Source: Toxonevra muliebris
Lineage: Eukaryota > Arthropoda > Insecta > Diptera > Pallopteridae
DNA: 64,000 bases
Reading direction: 5' to 3'
Assembly (NCBI GenBank): GCA_963691655.1
Contig: OY829329.1
Location: forward strand, 52,615,279 to 52,679,278
The notes beneath the pieces were generated by a model, which did no database searches, was not told where the DNA came from, and saw nothing but the letters and a program-made list of their open reading frames with translations. The position numbers and the translations under genes are program-made. Shown piece by piece: positions 52,213 through 64,000 of the stretch (positions are counted from its first letter, which is position 1; every line of letters starts with the position of its first letter).

Positions 52213-54680
52213 ATCTTCATTTTGCTGATGAATTGATTGATTTTGATTCACTCTTTTGTTTTTGATGTTTACCCACTAAAAAACATTCCATTTTGTGTAC
52301 GTTTTTTTTAATTTATTACTTATATATTTTACATATTGGTAAGATTTTTATTATTACTTTGATATTTTGTGCAATGCAAATACATTTTTCTATTTTTTTT
52401 TCTTGTTTTGCAAATTTATGAATAAAGAATACTGAATTTTTCAGTGAGAATATTCAAGAATGCTGCGGTTTATTTAGCAATGGAATATTAAATGAAACAC
52501 GTTCACAAATATATTAAATACGAACTCCACACACATTTTTACACATTTTTCGTTGCCACAGTTTGCATAAGTTAATGAAAAACTCAAGATTATTACATTG
52601 GAATCTTCGAAGCAACATTCCAGCTATGAATATTAGTGCTTGAAGATTTAATAATCCAATATCAAGGAGTCTTAACTATGGAAGTTTCGGTTGCTATACA
52701 TTTTTCTAAACCAAAGTATGACATAATCTGTCAAGATTCAAGACAACAAATTTTATGTACTGAATTTAATAATTCCAATGTATACGCTTTTTGACACTGC
52801 TTAATTCAAGATATCGAAATCTAACTTGGAGTTTACTAAGAACATCAAGCAATCAGAATTCTGGAAGCTCCATGCCATTTAATGTATTGAGATTAACTAA
52901 ATTTATTTTTTAAGGTAAGATATGCACAAATTAACATATTTTATTCATATATTTATTGTAAACGGTTGAGGAGATTCTAAGGCAGTAGCATTTTAATGCT
53001 ATTCTTGCGGGCAAAAGAGCTTTTAACCTTCACTGTGTTGAGAAATATATCCACTCAAATATCATGGAAAAATGTTGATTTATGAATTCAACAGATTTTA
53101 ATGGGATAGTAGGAAGGGAGAAGAAATTATGAACGCTTGCTTTGAATTGAATAAGGTCATAACTAACAAAAAAAATATACGAAACCACACATGCGTAGTA
53201 GTTACGACAGCTAAAAGAACTAACCCTGTAATGTGTGAAACTGCGCGAGTTCCTGTATCTCTGGAGAACACATGAACTCTACCATTAGAAAAGTCAAGTT
53301 AAAGCATCAGGAGTCAAGGATGCTTTAATTTGACCTTTAAAACTCATTACGTTTTTTGCGTTGAACGCTCACATCTTGATACTTTACATTAGAAGCTTAA
53401 AGCTTAATGGAACAATGGAACTCCCCAGAACACTACCTGTCCCTCAAGTTTCAAATAATACAAACAATTTTTTTCATTTTATGTATGTAGATACTTTAAA
53501 ATATAGTATTATATTTTATTAATTTTTCAAATCAAGATTTTTTTCTTTGCCGAAAAGTATGAAGAGAAATGACAAATTTTTAACTTACACAACTAATGAC
53601 TAACAATTGTCTGTCGTTTATTTACTTGGGTTAAACGATACATGTAGCTTAAAATGTAATGTCAAGAATTCAAATGAAGTTCAATCCGAATTAATATTAA
53701 GGTAGATACTTACTAAATTAATATTTACATGCAAAAAAGAAAGGAAAATACAAAATTTAATATTAAAAGCTCTGCTCTCTTTTTCACTCACTCTCTTGCG
53801 GTTGTTCTCAAATGTGTTTAGGTATGTAACTAAAAAACATAATCCACTTGATGCAAGCATAGAGTGGTTAAATGAAAGCTCTTGTTAAATATGAAATGCT
53901 TAAAAGTTACTAGAGTTTTTATGAAAACTTAAAAATTTTGTGCATAAACGAAATAAATAAATGAAGATCTTTTGAAAGACTTTAGTTCAATTTAAATTAC
54001 GAATAAACAAATTTGTATGTATGAGAAAAACGAAAGACTTAAGCTCCAAACTTGTACAAATTTGCTTAAATCTTTGTGGTTGTTTAAATGAAATTTATTT
54101 ATTTTTTATTCTTGTTTCTTAATTACTTTGGTTTAATTCCAGCACTTTTTTTTTAAATATTTGATTTTTAAAATATTTAAGATTTTAAATACAATAAACT
54201 TAATATTTATTAGATTAAATGACTAAATTAATGCCTTTTTGCTCTTTGCGTTTTTGTTAATTTTATTTTATTTTTCTATTTCATTTTGTTTTTGTTTTAA
54301 GGCAATTATCAATTAAAAAACTTTCGCTTTAAGTAGCAAGCTGAGTCTACCTAAGGAAAGTTTCTATAGATATGATAGTATATAATGTTTTACACAGTCC
54401 TTTTTATACGCACTTTTAAAGCGTCATCATACTCGTATCTCTCTTTCATACTCTTCTTAGCTATTTACATATAGTGGTTTTTGTTTTTGTGGCATTTTGT
54501 TGTTGTTGTTTTAAGGTACTCATAAATTTAAATACACAGTATTTACATAAGCAGAGTAACAGTTAAACAACAAAAATAGAGAAAATGCACCATCTCTCTC
54601 TCTTGCAATTACTCGAACATTTGTTCCTCTCTTACATACTATGATCTTAATACTATTCTCCCTCGTTCTCTTTCACTCAT
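52213..54680. other. Convergent 3' region of Vps53 and Traf4
   Basis: Vps53 3' UTR with AATAAA at 52420-52425, then AT-rich DNA; the minus-strand part before 54681 is likely the long Traf4 3' UTR. No gene or strong repeat is seen. Confidence 0.45.
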
Positions 54681-57600
54681 TTAAACTGCAACAATTTTGC
54701 TTGGATCCACTTTTACTCTCAAAAATACTGTATCCTCCTTGATAAACGGACGTCGATGCAACAATTCATGTGAAATGAAACGTGGAAATCCGAATCCCAA
54801 TTGATCTGGTTCGTCTGAGGGTCGCTGAAAATTCTCCCATGTCGGATCAGGCACAAATGATTCGGCCACACCACCCTGTCCACTCTTGGCACCTTGCTCG
54901 AAAATTGTAAACGTTATGGAGTGCGAGAAAGGCCACTTGAGCAATGCGTCATAATCACCGGGCAGCACTTTTATATACACTGAAACATGTGTATTCTCGC
55001 CGGGTCCATTGCCATTTAGAAACATCGAAGCCTGTAGTTTATAACCATATTGTGATGTATAGAATGGGGGTGATACTAGCTCAAGTCCATCTTTACCACG
55101 TGCTTCGTTCATTTTCGCAGACCAATCAGTTATCTTCCACAGTAGAGTACCAGTGTAGTTGATCGATAGTTTCGATACAGCAGACTTTAGCATTTGTATT
55201 TGTTGTCCCTGGCGTGAAGACAACGCCACCATCAATGATAAATGTGAGGCAGCATTCGCTTCCAAATGTGTTTCCAGCATATGCCGTGGGCCTTTGAAAC
55301 GACAACCGGCTTCTTTGAATGTGCAGGCAATTGCCAACGCTTTACATTCATCGCGTAAATGTGTTTCCATATCACCACGTGCAATTGGGCCAATATCGCA
55401 ACGTTGTGGGCAAACAATTGGAGCACGCAGGCATTGTGCTACGTGTAGGGGGAGCGTGTCTGCTGAGAATTCACGTGTGCAGTGAGGACAGCGACGTAGA
55501 CGCTTAGCGCAATCTTTGGACTTGTGTAGTGTCATGCGTGCACGGAGTACACGTTGGCCACATTTCGCCTCACAATAGATGGGCTCTTGGCCACAAGTGC
55601 CAGCGTGTTCTTCCAGACCAGCGCCAGAGAATTCACTTTGACAGAATTCGCATTTAGTGCGACGCATTGTACAGGTGAATTGCAGGTGATCGGTCATCAT
55701 GATGCGTGGTATTTGGGCGCCACATTTATTAGGGCATTGGGTAGCATCGTGCTTGCAGACATTCAAATGACCCTGCGTGAGGAAGAGAAACGAGAGAAAA
55801 GAAAAAAATTTATTAATAAACTGGTATAAATATATTTCAATTACGCACACTTAAATTAAGCATGAGAAAATTAGAAGTTATTTGCTTTTGAGAACCCCTC
55901 TGAAATATCCATCATTTAATAAGTAAAGCAATAATAAAATGTATTCTTGAAATGTGCGCATCATTTATAATAGTTTTTTGTTTTTGTTTTTTGCTTTCTG
56001 AAACACTTCACCACTTGAAATTATTATTCTACTGATTCCCAGCACAAAAGTTTAAAGTACATAACAAAAAAAAAAATAAATTCCACAAAAAAAAAAAAAA
56101 GCCTTTGACTGCTTTATTACTTTTGCGTACCTCTTAAGTATGTGGCAAGGTAACCTCAAACACTAATTTTGCTTAAAACAACAGCAACAAAAATAGCTTA
56201 CACAATAATAATGACAACATTTTTATGTATTTTTTAGAGCTTAGCTTAGCTCTAGCGTTTATGTAACCTTTAAGTTTAATTCAAGCTAAAATATTTTTTC
56301 ATTCACAAAAGCGTGTGCTTTTTTGTTGTTGAAAATATTAAGCAATTTCTATAGAATTCAAAGGAATTTTATTTACTTCCATTTAAATTTAAACATTATT
56401 CTTTAATTAGCTTGTTGCCTATGTACATATGTATGGATGTGCTCAGTGCTTCATTAAAGCTAACTTTAAATTTATAGTTAGTTTGGTTTTTATACTTTGG
56501 CAGTAGTATCTTTTCAGAAATTTGATAGAAAAAAGCAAACCGAGATCAAAAAGTTAGTTGCTTTGACAAACCTATTCCCGAATCTATCGTAATGAATTCG
56601 AGTTACGAATTCGTAATACCATTTACAAATCAAAATATCAATTCCAATTCTGTAGTACAAATTGAACATAATTTTTGTTGCTCTCAATTTATTTATTTAT
56701 TTATTCATCTATCGATTAAAATCTCTCAGACAGTTTACATAAATTAAGAAATATTTAATAAGACAGAAGCAATTAAAATAATTATATACTTAAACTACAA
56801 TACGGCAAAAAAATTAAAAATATATAAACAATAAAATAAAATAAGTATAACAAAATTCACAAAAGTAAGAAACCTATAGAATCTCCGATAATTTTAACTT
56901 AAATACAGCCCTACTTTGATTTAGGTCAACCGCATCGCAAATTGAGTTAAAAACGGAGCAAGCATTAGCTATTGTATCACTCACAACGCCTATGGTTTGT
57001 TCGGTGTTTGGCTATATAAAAGAAACACCTTAGCCGGATGCATCACTCAGGGGCTTATATTTTAAAGAGAGCAAGAAGAGAAGAACACTCAATATAGCCC
57101 ATCACTACATCCCTGGCCAAAACTGCAAGAAAATATTTTCTTCGCGATTCAAACGTTTTCAAGACGACCTCGATAGCCTATTGGATAGTGCACTAGACTT
57201 TCATCTGGGAGGTTCGGGTTCGATTCCCGTCTTCGTCTGGTGGTTAATTTTCATAACTTTCTTATATTCACTATCAATATGAAGTGTATGAGAATTATAA
57301 GATAGTGTACAAGTACACACATTGGTTGGTAATGGCAAAACCACCAAGCCGATAAAAAATTGCCACACCGCCGTTCGGAATCGGCGTTAAACTGTAGGTC
57401 CAACTATGTGGTATCACAATGGGCCGTTCAGGCCTAAGTGTGTCTCTCGACAGCCACTCCAACCTAACCTAACCTAAACGTTTTCAATCCAAGAAGAGCA
57501 CATCTACTTAAGTACGGGGGGGGAGGGGGGGAGGGGGAGAATTGCCAATTAAGTTTGTTGATTGTATACCGTGAAAATTGTTTCTGACTATTCTCAATCC

Positions 57601-59675
57601 GTTTGGTATGATTTTCATAAACAGGATCCTATATAACACACCCGTACTCTAGACAAGACCTAATGAGTCTCATATAGATTACTTTAATAGTGAAAATATT
57701 TTTAAAATCCTTAGTATTGCGCATCAGGAAGCCTAACATAGCATTTGCCTTGTACCTGACGGGGTATTTTATCATGCCAAAGGAGAGAATCTCACATTTA
57801 GCTACGTTGAAATGCAACTTATTAAATACGCACCATTGTGATAGACTATATAAATCTTCTTGTTGAAGTTCGTAGTCCTTGTATGTGTTAATGGTTTTAC
57901 AAATTTTAACGTCGTCCGCATATATCAAACAATAGGAGTGCGATACGTACTGAGGAAGGTCATTTATGAAAAGAACAAATAAAAGAGGTCCAAGATGGCC
58001 TCCTTGCGGCACTCCCGAATAATTGAATATTGTACCAGAAGTCTTATTGCCAATCCGGACAAACTGCTTGCGGTCTGTTAGATAGTTTTTGAACCACCTT
58101 AATAAGGATGAGTGAAAACCCATAAGACGTAGCTTATTTAATAAAACGGAATGTTGTACTCTATCAAATGCCTTTGCAAAATCAGTGAACGCCACATCGA
58201 CCTGATTACCACCCTCGATTTCTGTCCTCAAAAAATGGGAGAACAAAACCAGATTGGTGGTTGTCGACCTGCCACTCACAAATCCATGCTGTGATTCGGA
58301 GATATGATTTTCTATTTCCCAGTAAACTCTATTTTTACTAAAGATTCAAATATTTTTGGTATAAGGGACAATTTTGATATTGATCGATAATTAACTATAT
58401 TCTGCTTAGAACCTGATTTGTGAATAGGTGTAATAAATGGTTCCTTCCAACCTTCCAAGAATTCACCATTGACCAAGGACATATAGAAAATTCGTGTTAA
58501 AAGTTTTCACAGGTTGTCCACACACATTTTTAGAAAGAGTTAGAATGTTATCTGGACCGCACTTCTTATTTACATTTAACGATAAAATTGCAGATCTGAC
58601 CTCATCATCAGTCAAATTTAGAGAGCCAAGATCAGTTAAAGGAAATCGCTAGTAAACTTCATCATCCTTAGTTACAGCCTCGTCATGGCCATCTAATACA
58701 AAATTTGATTGAAAGTATGAAGCAAACATATTGCAAATATCTTCTTCGTTATCCGAGTATTTATCTAAATAAACCATATTCTTAGGAAAACCATTCGCTT
58801 TCTTTTCCTGACTTAGGTAAGACCAAAATACTTTGGAGTTATTCTCAATTTCATTTTCAGAATCATGAAAGTATTGCAAATAAAGAAAGTTTTTATATGT
58901 TTCTTACTGTTTCTTTGCGAGAATATACTCATTTTTCATTTCTTAAATTTCTTGTTCATAACATTTTTCAAATTACTAAGTCGGCCATTAAACCATATTG
59001 GGTTCCCGTTTCTGCTTACCCTACGAATTGGAACAAATTTAATTAAAGATTCATTAACAATATTCAAAAATTCAGTATAATTTTCATCGAGATAAAGGCC
59101 CATATCCCATTTTATATAGACGAATGCTGATTAATTGCTATATAATTGGTTTTTACAAAATCAAACACAAATTCGTCCGTTTCTGGCGATACTCTCTCGA
59201 TGAGAGAAAGGTCCAAGTTAAGCATAATAGCTTTATGGTGAAAACTGTTATTTACTATTGGAAAATCAACTTCCGATAACGTCACGACCAAATTAAAATC
59301 ACCAAAAACTAGATCTAAGATCCTAATTCCAAGCATATGGTTTTTTTTTTTCATGATTTGTAAATGCAAATGCGAATTCGTAACTTTTACGGCGGATTCT
59401 GGCATAGGTATATACATATATATATGTGTTCTTAAGTCCAACCTCAATCTAATTTATTTTTCAATGAAAACTAATCTTTATTTCGTAATCAACTGCTTTA
59501 GTTGCTATAACTTCTTTCAAATTAGTAACTGATACGATAGATTATTTTAACATCTTCATCAACCACTTACTTTTAATTTTCTCAATTCATCGGACCATTT
59601 GCAGCCTTGTTTATGGTGTATACAAAATACCAATGAGCCCATAATCGCTTGCTTCGGATCGGGTCCCGGATATAT
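54681..59675 (-). CDS. Traf4: Traf4, C-terminal part (TRAF zinc fingers and MATH domain)
   Basis: TRAF4 is a cytoplasmic adaptor for TNF-receptor, Toll and JNK signalling. Exons in window: 59675-59571 and 55772-54681, joined in phase 0, giving at least 398 residues. The upstream exon begins IYPGPDPKQAIMGSLVFCIH and ends in the acceptor-bounded DELRKLK, matching the TRAF4 lead into the first zinc finger. TRAF-type CH zinc fingers follow (GHLNVCKHDATQCPNKCG onwards, about six units to residue about 210). Then a short helical segment (SSRQGQQIQMLKSAVSKL) and the MATH/TRAF-C domain (LLWKITDWS to VFLRVKVDPSKI). No RING domain is visible. An acceptor at 59676 shows that 5' coding exons exist, probably beyond 64000. 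Intron 55773-59570 holds nested LINE and SINE copies. Confidence 0.96.
55773..56686. other. Traf4 intron, part next to the 3' exon
   Basis: AT-rich with A/T homopolymers (about 56066-56100). Nothing else is recognised up to the LINE tail at 56687. Confidence 0.45.
57163..57475 (+). mobile_element. tRNA-derived SINE inserted in the LINE
   Basis: The 313-bp insert begins with a tRNA-like head: A-box TAGCCTATTGG (57174-57184) and B-box GGTTCGATTCC (57217-57227), 33 nt apart, with GACGA...TCGTC able to pair like an acceptor stem. The GGATAGTGC...AGACTT context resembles tRNA-Arg. The body is unrelated to tRNA, and the 3' end is CCTAACCTAACCTA. A perfect 12-bp target duplication, AAACGTTTTCAA, flanks it (57151-57162 and 57476-57487). 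Pol III promoter boxes, non-coding body and duplication together define a SINE. Confidence 0.9.
57516..57538 (+). repeat. G-rich tract in the LINE copy
   Basis: Runs of five to nine G interrupted by single A; on the LINE strand it is C-rich. It could form a G-quadruplex and probably grew by slippage after insertion. Confidence 0.7.
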
Positions 59676-60060
59676 CTGTAATCAAATAGAAAAATTGATA
59701 AAGTTAATATTTTTGCATTCATCATAAGAAATTAAAATTGGGTGGAAAAATATGAGAATTTAAAAAAGATTTACAACTAAAAAAATATATGGTCTCAGAT
59801 AACTTTATCTTGTAGGGTACCAGTATCTAAAACACTTGCCAAGTGTTGTTTGAACTATGCGGAACTGTGGTAAAGTTATAGAAAGTAATGCTGATATATT
59901 TTCTCATCTTTTTTTTTTGTCTCATCACGATTATTTACTTATACGTACGTGTTCAATTTAAAGGGAAATGCAAATAGAAATATCAATAAAAAGGATTATG
60001 AAACTGATAAGATAAAGCATAGCTAAGGATGTTAATGAGAACTTATTTAGAAAGCAGATG
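59676..60060. other. Traf4 upstream intron, proximal part
   Basis: AT-rich; no feature beyond the splice acceptor of the downstream exon. Confidence 0.45.
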
Positions 60061-60263
60061 AACAAAATTTAGTGGCTATCGTAATCTGAGATATCAACTT
60101 TTGAATAGCAAATATGTGTAATGGCCAATGTGAGATGGGAAAAACCATACATTCTAATGGCCAATGTGAGATTAGAAAAACCATACATTCTCATATTGGC
60201 CATTATACATATTTGCTATTCAAAAGTTGATATCTCAGATTACGATAGCCACTAAATTTTGTT
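60061..60263. repeat. 203-bp hairpin with 75-bp arms
   Basis: The left arm AACAAAATTTAGTGGCTATC... is repeated inverted at the right edge over 75 nt with only two mismatches (near arm positions 58 and 70). The loop of about 53 nt holds a near-duplicate of the inner arm (AATGGCCAATGTGAGAT...ACCATACATTC), so the centre is itself repetitive. It lies in the Traf4 intron. Confidence 0.9.
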
Positions 60264-62659
60264 TACAAATCTATATAAAATTTTAAGTTTCAGTTTTTTA
60301 AAGCCAATCTAATCTAACCTAAGATTAATAAATTAATTTCTGAATCTGAAACTGAACTGTTTAACTAATTGTGAGCTTATAGAGCTTTGAATCCAAAAAT
60401 TTACTAATTTCGTTAATTTTGCAGGTATATTTTTCTAGCTATTTTTCTAACATCCTTTAGTAATTTTCTTTATTTTCAACGCTACGCTCTGTTACACTTG
60501 AGCGCTTGTTGTTTACGACCACTCCCATTTTCTAACTACATAAAATTTCCACTGGTATATTCTAGCCAATATTATTTTAGTTTATCTAGAATAATATTGT
60601 GTCTGCCTGCATGCCTGCCTGGCATTGACTGATAAGTTTTGATTCAAAATGCATTAATTAACAACTTCACGCTTGGTTAGTTTAAACTGATGTTGTAAAT
60701 TATGTGTAAGTTTGATGAGTAATCAAGATTACGAGGCTTGAAGCATAAATATAAAACGAAATGAAAACTAATTTTTATTAAAACAAAAAAACTATAACAA
60801 ACTAAAAAATTTTCATTGAAGGAGAAACTTAAAATTGTCATTAAAATGTAATAATGAAGTCAAGCAAAAAACAGAAAAATATTAAACTAAAATCAAAAAG
60901 AAAACATATGTAGTCATTAAAAAAAAAAAAAACAAGTCAAAGCAGTAGAAAAATATGCAAAAATATTTTCTATAAAAAAAAAAAACATAATCACAAGTTC
61001 TGCAGCATATCAGTTAAGCAAAAAAACAACAAACATCATAATAATAATTTATGTTGAAAATGCAAATTAATGTGCATTGTATGTGTAAATATGTTTGAAT
61101 GAGTGAATGAATAAATGCGCGAATGAGTGAGTTAGTGAAATGCAATGCAATGTGTACGACTGAATGAATGATGTTGCAGTCAGGGCAAATTGTAGTGCAA
61201 TTCCACATCCGGTTGATTAAAAATAATAAAGTGACTTAAGGCGTATAACGCGCAAAGCAAACAAAAACAAACAAACAAAACTACCAGAAAAAATAACAAA
61301 CTTTAATACTAATGTGTGAAAAGAAAGACCGCCAAGTCTCTCTCTCGGGTGCCGCCAGCTAATAACTCAATCAGCTAGTAGTTAGTAGCTGCAGCATAAC
61401 ACTCATAATCGAAAGGGGAAATATTAATATATTAATGAAAATGATGTCGTTGTCATTTGCTTTGATAAATAAAATTGCGTATTTCTTCATTGGCAAAAAA
61501 AAAAAAAAAAAAAAAAACAGAAAACAAAAAATGGAAAAAATTAAATGATAAACTATTTGCAATTCATGCAATATACTTACATAAAAAAAAAAAAAAATTG
61601 TTTTTAAAAACGAGAATTATTAATCTTTAAAGCAGCATGTGCACTTAAATTTCTATATATTTATTTATCTACTAAAACGTTTAAATTTTTGAATCAAGAC
61701 TCTTATCTTATGGGTTAATGACCTATTAAAATTGTAATAATTATATGAAATGAAAAGAGTTGAAAAGCATAAAAGCGACAAATTAAGCCTGCGGACTTAT
61801 GTGCATATGAATACCTAAACCCAAGGCACGGACGTTTTTAAATTGATATAATTGCAGCCATTAGCATCCTTCATACAGATAATATCAGTCCTATATCTCC
61901 TCAAAATGTAAGCCCACTTACATAAACCAATTTGATTCCATATGTAGTATATTGGTGCCATTGGCGCTAAAAAGATATACCTACCTACCTATTCAATTCA
62001 GTTGAATAGTGCTTGAAAATACCCAATTCAATAAGTTCAATAAAAGAGCGTAAAACCCAAGTAGGGAAATGTTTTATATCAAATTCTCCAAAGATTATTT
62101 CAGGAGGATTTTGCTTCTTTCTTGGTTTTGTGGAAACGTATGAGTCTGCTGTTTTAGAGGTCTACGCCATCACTTTGTAATTGTTCCATTCCTCCAACAA
62201 TTTAGTATTGGAATAACTATTTCTGAAGGAATTTTCCCCATCAAGGGTATAATTGCAACGTGCTTGAACGATGCCCCAGAGGTCTCGGGTTCAATTCCCT
62301 GCTTGAGTCGTACGGTTTAACGTTATTCTTTTCTAATTGTTTCTATCGTTCAATAATTTGGTATTTGAGTGGTCTTGTCTCAGTTTTGTTTTGATTTATT
62401 ATTTTATAGAAATCTAATGTCTCTCTACTAATTTTTCAGACCCCTCGTAAAAAAATGATGAGAAAGTTATTCTTTGTCAAACGGATGCGTATAAGATTTG
62501 AAATATGTTAGTTTTTATAGTTTTTTTTAGGCAAATTATTTGAGCTAGAAGAAAAGATGATATAAATTATTCTTTTTCTTCTCATCTCTGCAGAAGTTTT
62601 GTAAAAAAGAATGGCGAAGAGGCCATGAACGTTAGTTTAAATGTCTGAAACATGGTGGC
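60264..62659. other. AT-rich Traf4 intron or upstream DNA
   Basis: Long A-runs at about 60920 and 61495-61517. No coding exon of Traf4 is recognised. A tRNA-like B-box (62288-62298) is listed separately. Confidence 0.4.
62265..62315 (+). repeat. Possible SINE or tRNA-like remnant
   Basis: GGTTCAATTCC (62288-62298) fits the pol III B-box and lies in a CCAGAGGTCTCGGGTTCAAT context like a TPsiC arm. No good A-box is found at the expected distance, so it is at most a decayed tRNA-derived repeat. Confidence 0.3.
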
Positions 62660-62886
62660 TTTGTTAAGGCAGGAAAAAAAGTTTAGGTAGGAAGGAACAT
62701 TAAGGCAAAAGCGAAGGTTGAGGCAGGAGAAAATATTGAAGTAGGAGGTAAACTTGAGTCGGAAAGGAAGACTGATCCAAGATGAGAGTTTGAGGTAAGA
62801 GAAAAGGATGAAAGAGATGGAGTGTTTTGAGACAGAAGCAGTGATTGAAGCAGAGTGAGAGTATGAGGCAATAGAAGTTGGGGCAG
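62660..62886. repeat. Purine-rich degenerate tandem repeat
   Basis: A stretch dominated by A and G, built of irregular units around TTGAGGCAGGAGAAA, continues after the inserted element as GGGGAGATTGAAGTAAAAGCAG (63669-63690). ORFs on the opposite strand reflect the repeat and are not genes. Confidence 0.6.
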
Positions 62887-62888
62887 TA

Positions 62889-63666
62889 CACGCAAAGAAA
62901 AAATTCGTTTCTCAGAAACGAAATTTTCACTAAACGAACATCGTTCATGGAATGTTTTCATGATGAACATTTATTTATCATAAATGGTTCAATTCTTTTA
63001 CGATGAACTAAAAACGTTTGCAATAAAATGCAATATTTCCTTGAAAAATATAAAAAAGAAAGCAAAAATAATTTTTATATGTATATTGGCATTTTATTGT
63101 GGTTTTTGTTTAAATAAAATTTTCTGATTAAAAACTAGAAAAAGTGTATGAAATTTACATAAAATTATATTATTACAATTTTTGTATTATTTATTATAAA
63201 TCACACACTTTTATTTGTTTATTATAAACACCACGCACTTTTTTATAGACAAAATTAAATGAAATAAAAGAAATAATTTCAATGCACAACTAAAATTCTT
63301 CAATAATGCGTTGACAAATGATATTTCCCGTTATGCTGTGTTGGTTTGTTGTTGTGTGGAGTTTGAATGTAAGCGTCGCTGCTCCTTTTTTTTGCTACGA
63401 GAGCGAAATGAGAGGAAAACGAAAATAAAAAGAGAAGAGAGTTGTGGACTTTCGTTTAGCAGAAACGTTTTTTTCATTTGCCAGAAAAGAAAATTGCCTT
63501 AATTTTATCGTGAACGAATTTTCGTTCATCATAAAATTGTTAATCTTTTGTAGAAAACGGTTTTAGTTTCTACAAACACGGCAACGTTCCTCAGAAACGT
63601 TTTTGTTCAGCGTAAAAGTAATATATTCTCCACAAACGGGCGATAAACGTTTTTTTTCTTTGCGTG
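62889..63666. mobile_element. Element with CACGCAAAGAAAAAA ends and TA duplication
   Basis: CACGCAAAGAAAAAA at the left is matched by TTTTTTCTTTGCGTG at the right, with TA outside both (62887-62888 and 63667-63668). Length 778 bp. Both subterminal regions hold many AAACG/CGTTT and GAACG/CGTTC strings in opposite orientation, giving a foldback structure. The middle has a 63-codon frame with no known motif. A TA target suggests a Tc1/mariner-related MITE. Confidence 0.7.
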
Positions 63667-63690
63667 TAGGGGAGATTGAAGTAAAAGCAG

Positions 63691-64000
63691 CCAAAAAGTG
63701 GGATTTTTGTTCTATCAAATGAATAACCATAGCTAGCTCTCTTTTCATAATTTTTTAGGAGAAGCATTAACATTTTTTCACTTACTACAATTTACACATT
63801 TTTTGGAATAATATTTTGTTAGAATCGATTTCAGTAAGTATTTAATAACATTATGTGACAAAAAAGAAGAAAAAAACAAATATCGAATTGCTTTGCCTTG
63901 AGATAAAGTGAATGTTGTAGGTTTCGACAGACATGAAAAAACTGCATATTTGAAATTTCCAATATACCCTCAAATCAGGACTTGGTCCAAAAATTTTATT
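63691..64000. other. AT-rich window edge
   Basis: No gene or repeat that I can support; it may be Traf4 intron if the 5' exons lie to the right. Confidence 0.4.

Larger units (their letters stand above)
56687..59415 (-). mobile_element. 5'-truncated LINE (Jockey-superfamily-like) in a Traf4 intron
   Basis: A non-LTR retrotransposon copy on the Traf4 sense strand. From high to low coordinates: end of an endonuclease domain (about 59380-59150, ILDLVFGDFN), a linker (58880-58650), the reverse transcriptase (about 58300-57630) with TDFAKAFD, SGVPQGGHLGPLLFVLF and YADDVKI, then the C-terminal part (CLEYGCVI, LARDVVMGYIE, DLNQSRAVFKLK) split by the SINE at 57163-57475, and a tail of (TAAA)n on the minus strand at 56687-56705. 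The YADD catalytic residues remain, but frameshifts and stops make the copy dead. The 5' boundary is approximate. Assignment within the superfamily is inference. Confidence 0.85.

Noticed and set aside
57163..57240. Functional tRNA gene
   Set aside because: A and B boxes are good, but the anticodon arm is irregular and the sequence continues into a 313-bp body with target duplications, so it is a SINE head.
57459..57477. Telomere repeat
   Set aside because: Only about three CCTAA units, positioned as a SINE tail inside a gene intron.
62683..62970. Minus-strand ORF of 95 codons
   Set aside because: It comes from the purine-rich repeat and runs across the transposon junction.

Overview
The window looks like nuclear DNA of a higher dipteran, most likely a tephritid-type fruit fly (inferred). 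It is very AT-rich. Its spliced genes encode proteins that resemble Drosophila proteins closely, with short GT-AG introns and some multi-kilobase ones, and many decayed DNA transposons and MITE-like repeats lie between and inside genes. There are no bacterial or CRISPR features and I found no intact RNA gene.

Layout: 1-15.2 kb holds no host gene I can recognise; it contains a CCGT-rich repeat block, an internally deleted mariner (2836-3738), a decayed Tc1-like element (5587-7163), a TTAA-flanked MITE (7205-7874) and several weaker inverted repeats. From 15.4 to 30.6 kb the genes are dense: Rpn11 (proteasome lid deubiquitinase, +), an SLC35A-type nucleotide-sugar transporter resembling senju (+), a GTSF1-like CHHC zinc-finger gene (-), eIF3h (-) and an ankyrin-repeat/SOCS-box gene (+) that starts about 1 kb from eIF3h, divergently. 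From 34.9 to 43.3 kb the minus strand carries an ANKRD39 homologue and two different genes whose products match the fold pattern of GTP cyclohydrolase I feedback regulatory protein (GFRP). Vps53 (GARP/EARP tethering complex) lies at 47.5-52.2 kb (+). The 3' part of Traf4 lies at 54.7-59.7 kb (-), and its 5' end is not found and probably lies beyond the window. A Traf4 intron holds a 5'-truncated LINE, itself split by a tRNA-derived SINE with a perfect 12-bp target duplication. The last 4 kb contain a long hairpin and a CACGCAAAG-ended element inserted in a purine-rich repeat.

The genes are not an operon; they are mostly housekeeping functions (protein degradation, translation initiation, Golgi glycosylation supply, endosome-to-Golgi traffic) plus signalling (TRAF). 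Rpn11 and eIF3h share the MPN fold: the first has its metal-binding JAMM residues, the second lacks them. The points most worth a second look are the adjacent pair of GFRP-like genes and the nested SINE-in-LINE-in-intron structure. I did not find a convincing wholly new system.
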